Shown: positions 10,726-20,472 of the stretch, piece after piece | How the letters are laid out: each line of letters begins with the position of its first letter | How positions within the stretch are numbered: position 1 is the first letter of the stretch | Source: Spinacia oleracea | Lineage: Eukaryota > Streptophyta > Magnoliopsida > Caryophyllales > Amaranthaceae | Direction of reading: 5' to 3' | Assembly: GCF_020520425.1 (NCBI RefSeq) | Contig: NC_079488.1 | Location: forward strand, 90,501,285-90,565,284 | Length of the DNA stretch: 64,000 nucleotides | The notes under the pieces: model-generated | The model's input: only the letters and a program-made list of their open reading frames with translations | Told to the model about the DNA's origin: nothing | Database searches by the model: none | Program-made: the position numbers and the translations under genes

Positions 10726-13655
10726 ACATGAAAAATTGGTGTCTTGTTAAAGATACAAGTAATCATACAATCAAAGTAAATTGCGGAAGTAGTGCTGAAC
10801 ATAATTCGAGAATAACTCATAACATAAATTTCGTTGTTGTGTCTGTTGACTCCTCAACAAAATTTAAAGTGCTAGCTAGAAAAAGGTTGATTGTGGTTAA
10901 CCTAAAAGATCCCAGGTAAAATACATAAAAAATAAAACAACATTTGGAGCATGGGGTGAGTTTTCAAGGTGATAATGGTGTAAAATTTTAATAAAGAGAA
11001 ACAACTTTACAGCATCTAGACAAAATATTTTTGACCCTATTGTTCAGGTGTCCATGACTAAGAATTGAACAAAAAATCCAATCAATCTGCAAGCTGTCGG
11101 ATGATTCGGACCAAGGTGCTTGAAGACTTATGTGAGAAGACCCAATTGGAACACAAGAGGGCAGCGTAACAACTTACATGTTCATCGTCCTAATCAACAT
11201 TTTCAAGCTTGTTTACTTCAAAATAAATCCATTCCAAGACCTAACAAAGTGCATCAAGTCGTGCACACAAATATTGCATTACCACCAGCCATCAAGCCCC
11301 CTTCACTTGACCAAAGTACTTATTTTTCTTCGATTGATTAGTGAATATGACATGACACAGGAGTAATTTTTGAAAAATAAAACTTCTGATAATTGTAAGA
11401 AATTTAAGCACTTCCAGAAGAGGAAAATGGCTATCGACTTAAATCTCCGAGAACTGGTAGATTTCACTTTACAATAAACAATTATGTAAGACAACAACAA
11501 TCCCTTACAGCTCATATGTCCTAAATCACCCAAACATATTAGGGTGGTCAAAGATAAGAATAAGACACGATTTTGATTGGTTTTGAGCTTCGGATCCAAA
11601 ATGAAATAATTTTTTCCTACAGGCAAGGGGTTCCTATCAAAAATCGGCCAATCAACAAGGCAACAACTATACAAAAGGAAGAATAGTATGATTCTTAATA
11701 AGACCAAACCCATGTATAAAAGAAAGAAAATGCCTACAGTAAATCAGGTTGAACCGTTGAAGCTCTTGCATGTGCAATATTACTCAACAATTATATTCCC
11801 AGCAGAATTTTAATTAAGGTAAGCATGTGGGATAATTGAAGTGGATAGAAACCTAGTGTATCCACACCTGTGAGTGTTTTTTTTTTTTATCAATCAACTA
11901 TGCTGCTTTGAATAGAAAAGAGTTTGAATTTGATGAATAAATTTCCAAGTGTTAATGATCTTTACAATGAGACTGACAGACTAAAATATGCTTCATTGTT
12001 CTGTTTATCTTGAGCCATAGAGCTAGGATTGAGAAGGCACTGAATCAGGTAATTGATTAGGGAAATTATGCTATCCAGAAGAAGCAGCAGAAAAGAAAGC
12101 AATAAGAGCCATGATGTTAAGAGAAAAACCAAGGAGAAGCGAATAAGATACATAGCCAGGCTTGTTGCCGAAGAGTGGTAGGTAAAAGAGAAATATTGGC
12201 TGAGGAGGCATTCATTCCAATTGCACAGTTGGGAAACTACGAAATTGTTAAATTTGTGTTTATTAATGGATCTTACAAGAGGATGAGCATAAGTAGCTGC
12301 CTAGCTAGCGATGAAAAATTAATGAAAAGGGGAAGATAATAGTATGGCAACCATGATCTCCGTAATTACCTTTGCAATAATAGAACTCCAGGAGTCTAGA
12401 TAGCATGGCAACAATCATCTCCATAATTACCTTTACAATAATAGAACTCTGGGAATCTAGGTACATCCAGGTGTTAGCATTTCTGTAAGACACCTAAAGA
12501 ATTTTCATTTGTGGATGTAAATGATATTTTCGTCACAACCAGCAATCCCTTTTCAAAAAGCTGAAATTCACGGGTTATCAAATCAATACAAAAAAAGATC
12601 ACTAAAGGAATGATATCATTTTAATCTCCAAGTCATGCTCAGGGAGTGTTCCAGAAGTTCAACTTGTGCTCAAAATTTCAAGCTTATCATTACTAGTGCT
12701 GTTGCTTAAGATATTGATGATAGAAAGAGAACTTTTACATGGTTTTTTGATGGGTGACAAAAGATAGTCCTATTACTTGAAGTTCCCATTTTTACACTTT
12801 CTACACCTGAATCTGACCATGTTGCTTCAACGTATAGGGCTTCTCAAACTACATGGATAAGGAGATAATTAAGAACATCATCTACCACGGGAACAAACTA
12901 TCAAGGTAATGAACGATCAGGCACGTTGGTGTAAAGTTTCATTTCATTACTTCTGTTGAAGGAGACTAGGAGAGACCTACATAAGATTCATAAAGTCCAT
13001 CAAATAGCCAACGTTTCTACGACACCTTTGAAGTACAGAGACTTTCAAAAGATGCCTACACAACACTGAATTTTAAGTGGTCTCTCCATCAATACCAAAA
13101 TCATCACATTCACATTGCGACAGGCTCACAATTAAATCCTTAAATTCCAAAACTTCAAAGAGACAATCGACATCAAGCAGCAATAAAATAATCAACTAAA
13201 AGGTTGACAAGACCAATCCCTCCTAAATTTGACTTGTAAATAAATTGAATTTCACATCAATCACTAAAAAAAACAACCCCAACAAGTAAAGTCGCAATTA
13301 CCCCCAAAAATCAAAAGGAAAATTTCTAGGGTTCTAAAATTGAAAGGCAAACGGCATCCAAATCAAAATGTTGGAACAAAAAAAACAGCATTTCGAGTGT
13401 AACCTGTGAATGATTGTCGAATTTAGCATTGTTCTCAGAAATTGTTTTGTAGATGTTTCGTCGATTTTCGAAAACGACGACAGCCGTCAAGGCACTTCCG
13501 AGCGCAGCACCAAGTAATCGCTCCTGCACAAAGCAACAAACAAACAAAAAAACAAGATCAAATTTGTGTTTTCGTAATTTATTTTCATAATGATTGGAAG
13601 TGTTAAAGGATGAAGAAATGAATGAAATCAAAACCTGAGCAAGAACGCTGATCAT
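7223..13655 (-). CDS. 84-aa plant-conserved protein, three exons with a 6.1-kb intron
   Basis: Model in transcription order: exon 1 13655-13635 (MISVLAQ), exon 2 13523-13404 (ERLLGAALGS...HSQ, 40 residues), exon 3 7336-7223 (VKRPIFETKS...SLSSRGW, stop TGA). All junctions are GT-AG and in phase 0. The product is 84 residues. Residues 8-26 form a hydrophobic helix (GAALGSALTAVVVF) followed by a basic stretch (ENRRNIYK). The C-terminal third carries HLWNKAV and ends SSRGW. From memory this N-terminus (MISVLAQERLLG) and this ending occur together in short uncharacterised plant proteins, which is how the distant third exon was found. A further in-frame ATG lies 27 bases upstream (13682-13680), but MISVLAQ is the conserved start. 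Intron 2 (7337-13403) holds no other gene that I recognise. A Stowaway MITE sits about 130 bases upstream of the ATG. Function unknown; possibly a small organelle or membrane protein. Confidence 0.78.
9838..9899. repeat. perfect 21-bp inverted repeat with 20-base loop
   Basis: Arms at 9838-9858 and 9879-9899 (ATACTGGTATCC... and ...GGATACCAGTAT) pair without mismatch. The loop contains ATCAACATTAGGATC, which also occurs as a direct copy about 45 bases upstream (about 9807-9822). It lies inside intron 2 of the 84-aa gene. Confidence 0.9.
10694..10723. repeat. (AT)n microsatellite
   Basis: About 15 uninterrupted AT dinucleotides in the long intron of the 84-aa gene. Confidence 0.95.
12344..12465. 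repeat. 61-bp tandem duplication
   Basis: ATGGCAACCATGATCTCC (12344) recurs as ATGGCAACAATCATCTCC (12405) and the match continues through AATTACCTTT-CAATAATAGA to the end of each copy. The two copies differ by several substitutions. Confidence 0.85.
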
Positions 13656-13784
13656 TGTGTGTGTTTGTTGTTTCTTCTTCAACAGCAGTAGCCGGCTTTC
13701 GTAGGTTGAGTTTTTGGTGGTTTGGTTTTCACAAAAAACATATAAACTAAATTAGGTCCCAAACACGTTGGAGCTAATGTATTA

Positions 13785-14413
13785 CTCCCTCCGTCCCGGA
13801 ATACTTGAAACCGTTTGACCGGCACGGAGTTTAATTCATTATAATTAACTTCTTATTTAATTGAAAGTAGTTACTCCCTCCGTCCCATAATATAGTGCCT
13901 GTTTTCCTAAAATGGTGTCCCTAAATGATGTGCCTATTTCTATTTTAAACCATTAATTTTTACTTTGAAAATTGTACTTTTTGACTTTTATTCAACCCAT
14001 GTGCTTGATTTTTGTCCTTTTTAGGCCTATTTATTATGTACACACCTTTAATCTATAATTTATCTCTCCATTTTTGCCAACTAACATTTACTTTATCTTG
14101 AAAGTACAAATCATTATTGTTTTTATTATCAATGTTATCCTTTACCTTAATAACCGTGATTTTGGTCAAACGGGCACTATATTATGGGACGGAGGGAGTA
14201 GTAGTGAGGTATTTTTTTTAATATAGATAGTGGGATGTGGTGGGGTCATGAATTTTTTAATGTTTATTTGGGGTAGTAGAGTTGTTGGTGGGCCTTTAGG
14301 TAAGGTGAGAAAATAATAAAATATTATGTAAAGTTTCCATTTTTAGAAGCGTTTCAAGTAATCCGGGACGGCCCGATAAGGAAAGCGTTTCAAGTGTTCC
14401 AGGACGGAGGGAG
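13785..14413. mobile_element. Stowaway MITE interrupted by a second Stowaway
   Basis: Ends CTCCCTCCGTCCCGGAATAC and its inverted form ...GGACGGAGGGAG, with TA at 13783-13784 and 14414-14415. Without the insert at 13874-14198 it would be about 300 bp. The right end has the inner TIR text AAGCGTTTCAAGT twice, at 14347 and 14383, the same 36-base spacing as in the element at 6223-6496. It sits in the promoter side of the 84-aa gene. Confidence 0.92.
13874..14198. mobile_element. Stowaway MITE nested in another Stowaway
   Basis: 325 bp, ends CTCCCTCCGTCCCATAATAT and ATATTATGGGACGGAGGGAG, flanked by TA (13872-13873, 14199-14200). The TIRs differ from those of the host element inside the first dozen bases (CATAATATAGTGCC against CGGAATACTTG), so it is a different subfamily that inserted later. 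Confidence 0.93.
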
Positions 14414-14415
14414 TA

Positions 14416-15084
14416 ATAAATGTATAACATACTCATTTAACCTGTAATGTATTTTATATATTTCATACGATAATTTGATCAAAATATACGATAATGTTTA
14501 CTCTGTAATACGTTAATTTGATCAAAATATTGATTAAATATTACTTTTTATTATTGATATGAATCTTCTATTACAGTATACTAAATCAGGAACATATGAA
14601 TGACATGTGTCACTTCCTGGTGCAAAATTTTCCCACCAAAAAAGCTTTCCTAAATAAAAATATCGATTTTTTAGAAAAATATATATTTTTCTCTCCTTTT
14701 GTATAAATGTTTATATATAGAAAAAATTATAGGATTATGGAATATGACATTACTAGAAAATTTTGGTAATATTTTAATCTAATCGTCATATCAATAATAG
14801 AAAATATTCTTACTCAATATTTTGGTCAAATTAGTATATTAAGCATACCAAATATTTTGGTCAAATCATAATATAAAATATATAATACGTAGTAGGACGA
14901 AAATTGTACTCCGTATATTATATGATAGAATGAGTATGTTTGAGATTTATTAATTACGCAATAGATTAAGGGGTAAATATTTCAGTTAAATATTTGATAA
15001 AAAAAGATGGTCAAATAATAAATTTTGAATATCCGGGCGTGACGGGACCTGATCTAATATTTGACTAAAATATTACCAAAATCG
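14416..15084. other. AT-rich intergenic sequence
   Basis: Repeated short phrases such as TTTGATCAAAATAT and TTTGGTCAAAT occur on both strands (for example 14476, 14518, 14822, 14858), suggesting an old palindromic repeat. No coding exon is seen. Confidence 0.4.
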
Positions 15085-15720
15085 TCTTTCAATCCATTGG
15101 AATTTGTAATTTGTACTTGGAATATTTCAGGGGAGTTTCAACCCGATGGAATTTGAAATTCGCATTTGGAACATTTCAGGGAAGTTTCAACTCGATTGGA
15201 ATTTGAAATTTGTACTTGAAATATTTCAGGGGAGTTTCAACCCGATGGAATTTGAAATTCGTATTTGGAATATTTCAGGGGAGTTTCAACCCGATGGAAT
15301 TTGAAATTTGTACTTAATTGGAATATTTCAGGGGATTTTCAACCCGATTGGAAGCTATTTTGGAATTTGAATTTTGAGGGTTTTGACTCGATAGGGGTAG
15401 GCACAACTTTTGACTCGTAGTTGGAACTTGAATGATGGATGGCAAAGGTTTTTGGATTTGGAATTTGTAGTTTGAACGTGGCGATTTTGAATTTGGACCC
15501 AAAAATTGACACTTGAAATTTGGATTTGAAAATCGGAGTTGTATTTGACACTTGAAGTTTGAATTTTGTATGGCGAGGTATAGACTCGAAATTGTATTTG
15601 GAAATTGGACTCGGAAATTTGTATTTGAAACTTGAATTTGAAACTCGGAATTTTATTTGAAATTTAGACTTAAAAATTCAGCGTGTGCTCTTGAAATTGG
15701 AATTGAAATGACCAAGGGTT
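15085..15720. repeat. 50-bp tandem repeat grading into TTGGAATTTGAA-rich sequence
   Basis: ATTTCAGG recurs at 15123, 15173, 15223 and 15272, with ATTTCA again at 15325; the spacings are 50, 50, 49 and 53. Each unit reads GGAATTTGAAATT, then a TTTGGAA variant, then CAGGGGAGTTTCAACCCGAT. After 15345 the order breaks down, but the words TTGGAATTTGAA and TTGAAATT continue to about 15720. Short reading frames here are by-products of the repeat. Confidence 0.85.
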
Positions 15721-16036
15721 TTTTACTCAGAATTTCGACATTATAACGCCTTAGCTTGACTCAAAGAGGTGAGGCTTTTTTGCGTCAGGCGTGTTTAGGG
15801 ATTTTTGAATTGAACGGTGGCACTCCTAAAATGATGACCCTAATCGACGATTTATGCATGAGACTTGATGATGCTCCTAGAAGGTTGGGTTTTCCTAGTT
15901 GGAGGCTAAAGGTTTTGGCAAAGCTAGATCTCGGGGTTAGCCATTCACGCATGCAAAGACCCCCAGACAATATGCACAACAAAGCACGTTGTCACACTAA
16001 CATGAATATGAATGCAACATGCAAAGTTCTAAACCT
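15721..16036. other. unclassified sequence next to truncated copia element
   Basis: A 103-codon open frame (15756-16067, +) shows no family resemblance that I recognise. The frame runs across the junction with the copia reverse transcriptase at about 16037, which argues against it being a gene. It may be part of another repeat. Confidence 0.35.
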
Positions 16037-16729
16037 AAGGACGGTCTCAACATATAATAATAAATAAGCAATATCAGTACCTCGACGGTAGATGAAAAGA
16101 GAGTGATCAGATTTGATGTGAGAGAAGCCAAGAGTAGCCACGAAATCTGCAAATTGTTGATACCATGCACGAGGTGCTTGTTTTAGGCCATACAAGGATT
16201 TCTTCAATAAGCAGACATGATGGGGAAATGTAGGATCCCTAAACCCCATTGGTTGATGCATGTAAATAGTTTCATTGTGATTTCCGTGTAGAAAGACATT
16301 CTTGACATCAAGTTGACGAATAGGCCAAGAATGAGACAATGCAATGCTCAAAACTGCTCGAATGGAGGTCGGTTTGACAATCGGACTGAAAGTTTCTTCA
16401 CAATCAACCCCTTTTTGTTGAGACCTGCCATCACCTGCAAGTCGGGCCTTATGCCTCTCAAAAGAACCATCAGATTTCTTTTTATGACGAAAAATCCACA
16501 TAGAACGAATAATATTCATATCAACAGGTTGAGGTACTAATTCCCAAGTCTTATTTTTAATTAGAGCATTAAATTCATTTTGCATTGCATCTTTCCAATT
16601 TGAGTCACGAAGAGCATCAATAGGTTTTTTTTTTGGAATGGGAGAGATGAATTTGGTGGTCTCGGTGTTAAAATTGGAAGAGTACTTCTGATTGGGTCGA
16701 AATATACTATTTTGAGCCCGTGTGGTCAT
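16037..16729 (-). pseudogene. copia reverse transcriptase, truncated
   Basis: Reverse transcriptase of the 16-26 kb copia element. Visible landmarks are WKDAMQNEF, NKTWELVP, the RHKARLAG segment (normally RYKARLVAKG), FSPIVK, LDVKNVFLHG (normally LDVNNAFLHG) and LKQAPRAW. It stops inside the catalytic YVDD loop (only LLLYV remains), after which the sequence is unrelated. The enzyme would be inactive. Copying occurs in cytoplasmic particles in intact relatives. Confidence 0.9.
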
Positions 16730-17199
16730 TCTATGAAGGATGGGATTAATTGGGCTAGGCCGGTTGTTCTGTGGAGATGGTTGGGGAGAGTTAAGGGGTG
16801 GGGAGGCGGAATGGGCCTGGGGAGATGATGGCCCAGTCCGGACCTAAGCAGTAGAACCGCAAGGGGGAGTTTGGGCTTGAGGAGGTGGGATCCCAGTTCT
16901 GATTTGAATAGGAGAGGAGGGAGTGGATTGGCGAATTGGTTTTGGTGGAGATGGGGGTGCAGATATCTCTAATGGCTATACCAGGGTATAGCCATCTATT
17001 GGTGTACCCCCTCCCGAAGAAAATAAAAAAGCTATATAGGCATGTGCTTTCTTTAAAAAAAATTGCATATAAATTTTTGAAAAACCAGAAATCACTCATT
17101 TTTGTTTTCTCTCTCCTCAAAGTTTCTCTCTCTTAAATTTCTCTCTCCTCAAAAGTTTTTCTCTCCACGTTTTTACGTGATTTTTTTTCTCAAGTAACA

Positions 17200-17272
17200 A
17201 TGACAATCGGAAAATCCGCTTGCGTTTGCGCTGCCCTTATCATTCACGACAACAAAGTCGTTGCCACTAGCG
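17200..17272 (+). pseudogene. captured first exon resembling 60S acidic ribosomal protein P1
   Basis: ATG at 17200 opens 24 codons (MTIGKSACVC...VVATS) and ends at a good donor CG|GTAAAC. Upstream lie a TATA-like GCATATAAAT (about 17067) and a CTCTCTC-rich leader, as in ribosomal protein promoters. The pattern G-x-x-ACxxAALIIHD resembles the P1 N-terminus (GELACxYAALILHDD). About half the residues fit by memory, so this is a tentative match. A possible second exon after TTTTCAG at 18640 (AYNNEEIETT..., stop near 18745) does not look like P1. Being inside a Mutator-like element, this is best read as gene capture. It could still be transcribed. Confidence 0.45.
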
Positions 17273-17499
17273 GTAAACTTCTTTTCTCCTTTTTTTGCTG
17301 TTAATTTCTTTTTTTTTTTTTTTTTTTTGATTGAATTTACATGTTGATTAGAAGCATGTCTTTGATAACTCAATAGATTTTTCCTTTTATGTTATACATT
17401 TGTGCGCACATCAATTTTTATGGGGTTTAGAAATTTTCTGGTTGAATCTCCATATTCTATCTCCATTTTCTTGCAAAATTTCTTCAAAAATCGGGTCTA

Positions 17500-18640
17500 G
17501 AAATTTTTATGTTCAGATCCAGATTTTTCAAAATATTCATATTTATATATAGTTATGTTCATTTTGTAAGATTCTGAAGTTCATATCATTTTATTATGAA
17601 GATTATATACATAATTGTTTATTAAGTTATGGAACTTTATAATGTTCATATTATGAGAATAAATTGTTCATTTTGTTGTGTATAATATTTTATTTTTCTT
17701 AAAATTGATTTTGTTAATATGTAAGTGATTTAAATAAAATCTGGTTGACATCTCAATTTTCTTGCCAACTTTTTTTCCCAAAAATGATCTAAAATGTTGT
17801 TTATTGTTTAGATCTATATTTTTTCGAGGTTCATATGATCGAATGCATGATTATGTTCATTTTGTAATATTTAAATGCTTATATATATATTCTTATTTAT
17901 TAAGATTAAAATTGTGTTTGTTGACTAAGTAATGCAACTTAATAATGTTCATCATTTGAGAATAAAATGTTCCATTATCAAAAAAAATTATGTTCAAATT
18001 ATTAAAAAGTAAGAGGTATGATGTTCATTTTCCGAGATTATGATGTTCACATCTACTTATTATAAAGAATAAACTTATCATGGTTAACTTGATTAAGTTG
18101 TGGAACTTAAAAATGTTCATTTTCTAATAATAAAATATTCATTTTCGGATAATAAAATGTTCATTTTCTGATAATAAAATGTTCATTATCATAAAGTATT
18201 ATGTTCAAATTATGAAAAAGTAAGAGGTATGATGTTCAATGTATAACTATTTAAGTTCATTTTTTTATAAGTTCTCTCTTTATTTTCAAAAACACATTTT
18301 CATATTGACTTTAGTAAATAATACATATATAAATTGTGTATATTCATTTTGAGGAAGTGTTATGTTCATTTATAAAATGATTATGATGTTAATTGTGCTT
18401 GATTTATATGATAACAGTTCAACATGTTAAAATTCATTTTGAGCATGTACATTTATAAGATGTTGAATGTTCGATCAAGTATAAGCACATTTTTTGTATA
18501 TATTTTTTAATTCACATTGATTATTCTTGTATATTATCATTTAAACATTTTGCATGCTCATCATTTTCAAATCAGTAAATGTTCATTTTTAAATTAGTTG
18601 TGATCATCATATCAAATTACTTACACTTTTCATTTTCAGC
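17500..18640. repeat. TGTTCAT-rich sequence with short tandem repeats
   Basis: AATGTTCATTTT and close variants recur many times. At about 18113-18190 they form a tandem set (TGTTCATTTTCTGATAATAA) of roughly 22-24 bases. A longer block (TTATGTTCAAATTAT..AAAGTAAGAGGTATGATGTTCA) occurs twice, near 17988 and 18210. The same words reappear at 18830-19075 and 20500-20550, so they are the body of the Mutator-like element. Confidence 0.7.
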
Positions 18641-19077
18641 CTACAACAATGAGGAAATTGAAACCACGAAGGTTAAATATTGTGTTCAAATCACACTTCA
18701 TAGACACATTCAGAAGTACGAGAACTCAATACTACATCAAAAGTAAGATTCAAGATTTAGAAAAATAAGAGGATGATTTGTACCAGCATCTTGTAATTCA
18801 ACTACAATTTTACATAGGCAATGGCTAAAATGTTCATTTTTTGGTAAACTATGTTGTTTGACATAATTTCATTACACCTTATATGTAAATATAATGCTCA
18901 ATGTAATAACATAGTTTATATTCATTTGAAAATTAGTAAATACTCATTTCACAATCAGTAATATTCATTTCTAAATTGGTTGAACAAATGAGGATTTCCA
19001 AATAATTAGATAAATGTTCATCTTTGAAAGAGTAAATAAATGTTCATTTCTAAAATAGTCAATGTTTATTTCCAAAA

Positions 19078-20472
19078 TAATAATCCGACCTTTAAGCGAT
19101 TTTCCAAAATTAATCCAACCTTTTGATTATTATCTATTAATCCAACCTTTATACCCCTTTAACTTGTATTGCTCCTTACAGGTTACCTACCAGGTTAAGC
19201 CGGTCATAATTGATGATGTGGCATGTAACAGTTACAATTTTGCCTGTGGGCCCATTTCTCACGTGATTCCTTAAATTCCTCCCTTGTTCTTTTTTTTCTT
19301 TCTCTGCACTTCTCTGATTCTTTGTTCTTTCACACCTCATCCCCCTTCATCATCTTCCTTCACCTCCATTGAAGACTTAGCTTCATTCTCCAAGAAAATG
19401 GGTTTCTGATTTGTTGGACGGTTCATATGAGTTTCAAGAGGGGAATACTTGAACATTTGATAAAAAATTGGATTTTTTTTGGGAAAGTTTGATAAAAGTA
19501 TTTCATCAATATCGTTTCTCTTTTAACAATTTCAAGTTCTTCGTATAAATGGGTTGCTGGGAACATTTGAAGATATTGAAGTGCCAACAAATCTTGGTTC
19601 CTTCGTCATAACCATAGGATTCAAGACACAATTTTTTTACAAATACAATCAAATCGATGAATACAAATTCAATTTCAGGAAAATCATGGTATCCTAAATT
19701 AATTATAAAAACCCCCAAATCAATTTCGACATTATAATCAATAAATTTAACACCCATTAACTTCTTTCTCATACTCCGCCATTAATAAGTTAATAAGAAG
19801 ATAGAATTAACCAGAAAATCGAGCACATAACAAGTTCATAATAACAAGAGATTATTAAAGAAATTACAAAAGACTTCACCAAGCAGATGTCTACATTATT
19901 CCCAGTTGAACAACAATTATCTTTATCTTCTTAATCTGCCATTAATAAATCAAGTAACCCATGAAATTTAATAGCAATTGAGAGATAATCTTACACCAAG
20001 ATATGTACTCCGAAAACAACTCTACCCAGGGAAAACCACCACCCCACTCTCTCTCCTAACCTCTTCCGCCTGGCCATAACCACCCCAACACCAGCCCAAC
20101 GCGAATGGAGAGTGTTTTATCGGTTTTGATGGGAGGTTGAATGAGGTTGGAATTTGTAAATAGGGTGTGAATGGGGGCGAGGGTGTTGATGATGGTTGGA
20201 AATAAAAATGAAGATGCAGGAGAGAAAATGTGGGTAATGGTGTTAGACGGTTGAAGATGAATGATTGAATAAAAATAAAAAAGAATAATAAAAAAAGTTA
20301 TCTTGATTAAGGTGGGTGGAGGAGTAATGAAAAAGACTTAATGAAAAACAGGTTTAGCCGGTTCCAAGTTTTTTGGAGTAATAAAAGTTAAAGGGGTATA
20401 AAGGTTAGATTAATAAATAATAATCAAAAGGTTGGATTAATTTTGGAAAATCGCTTAAAGGTTGGATTATTA
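19078..20472. mobile_element. 1.4-kb element with about 100-bp terminal inverted repeats
   Basis: Left end TAATAATCCGACCTTTAAGC pairs with the right end (..GGTTGGATTATTA) and the inverted match continues for roughly 100 bases, including TTTTCCAAAATTAATCCAAC, TTTATACCCCTTTAACTT and, less well, AGGTT..AGCCGGT. The interior holds CT-rich leader-like text near 19290-19400 and no recognisable protein. A target duplication could not be fixed because both flanks are A/T-rich. Long TIRs suggest a MULE or similar DNA transposon. It is nested in the 16963-20634 element. Confidence 0.75.

Noticed and set aside
15756-16067. 103-codon frame next to copia
   Set aside because: It crosses the truncation border of the copia reverse transcriptase and has no recognisable motif.
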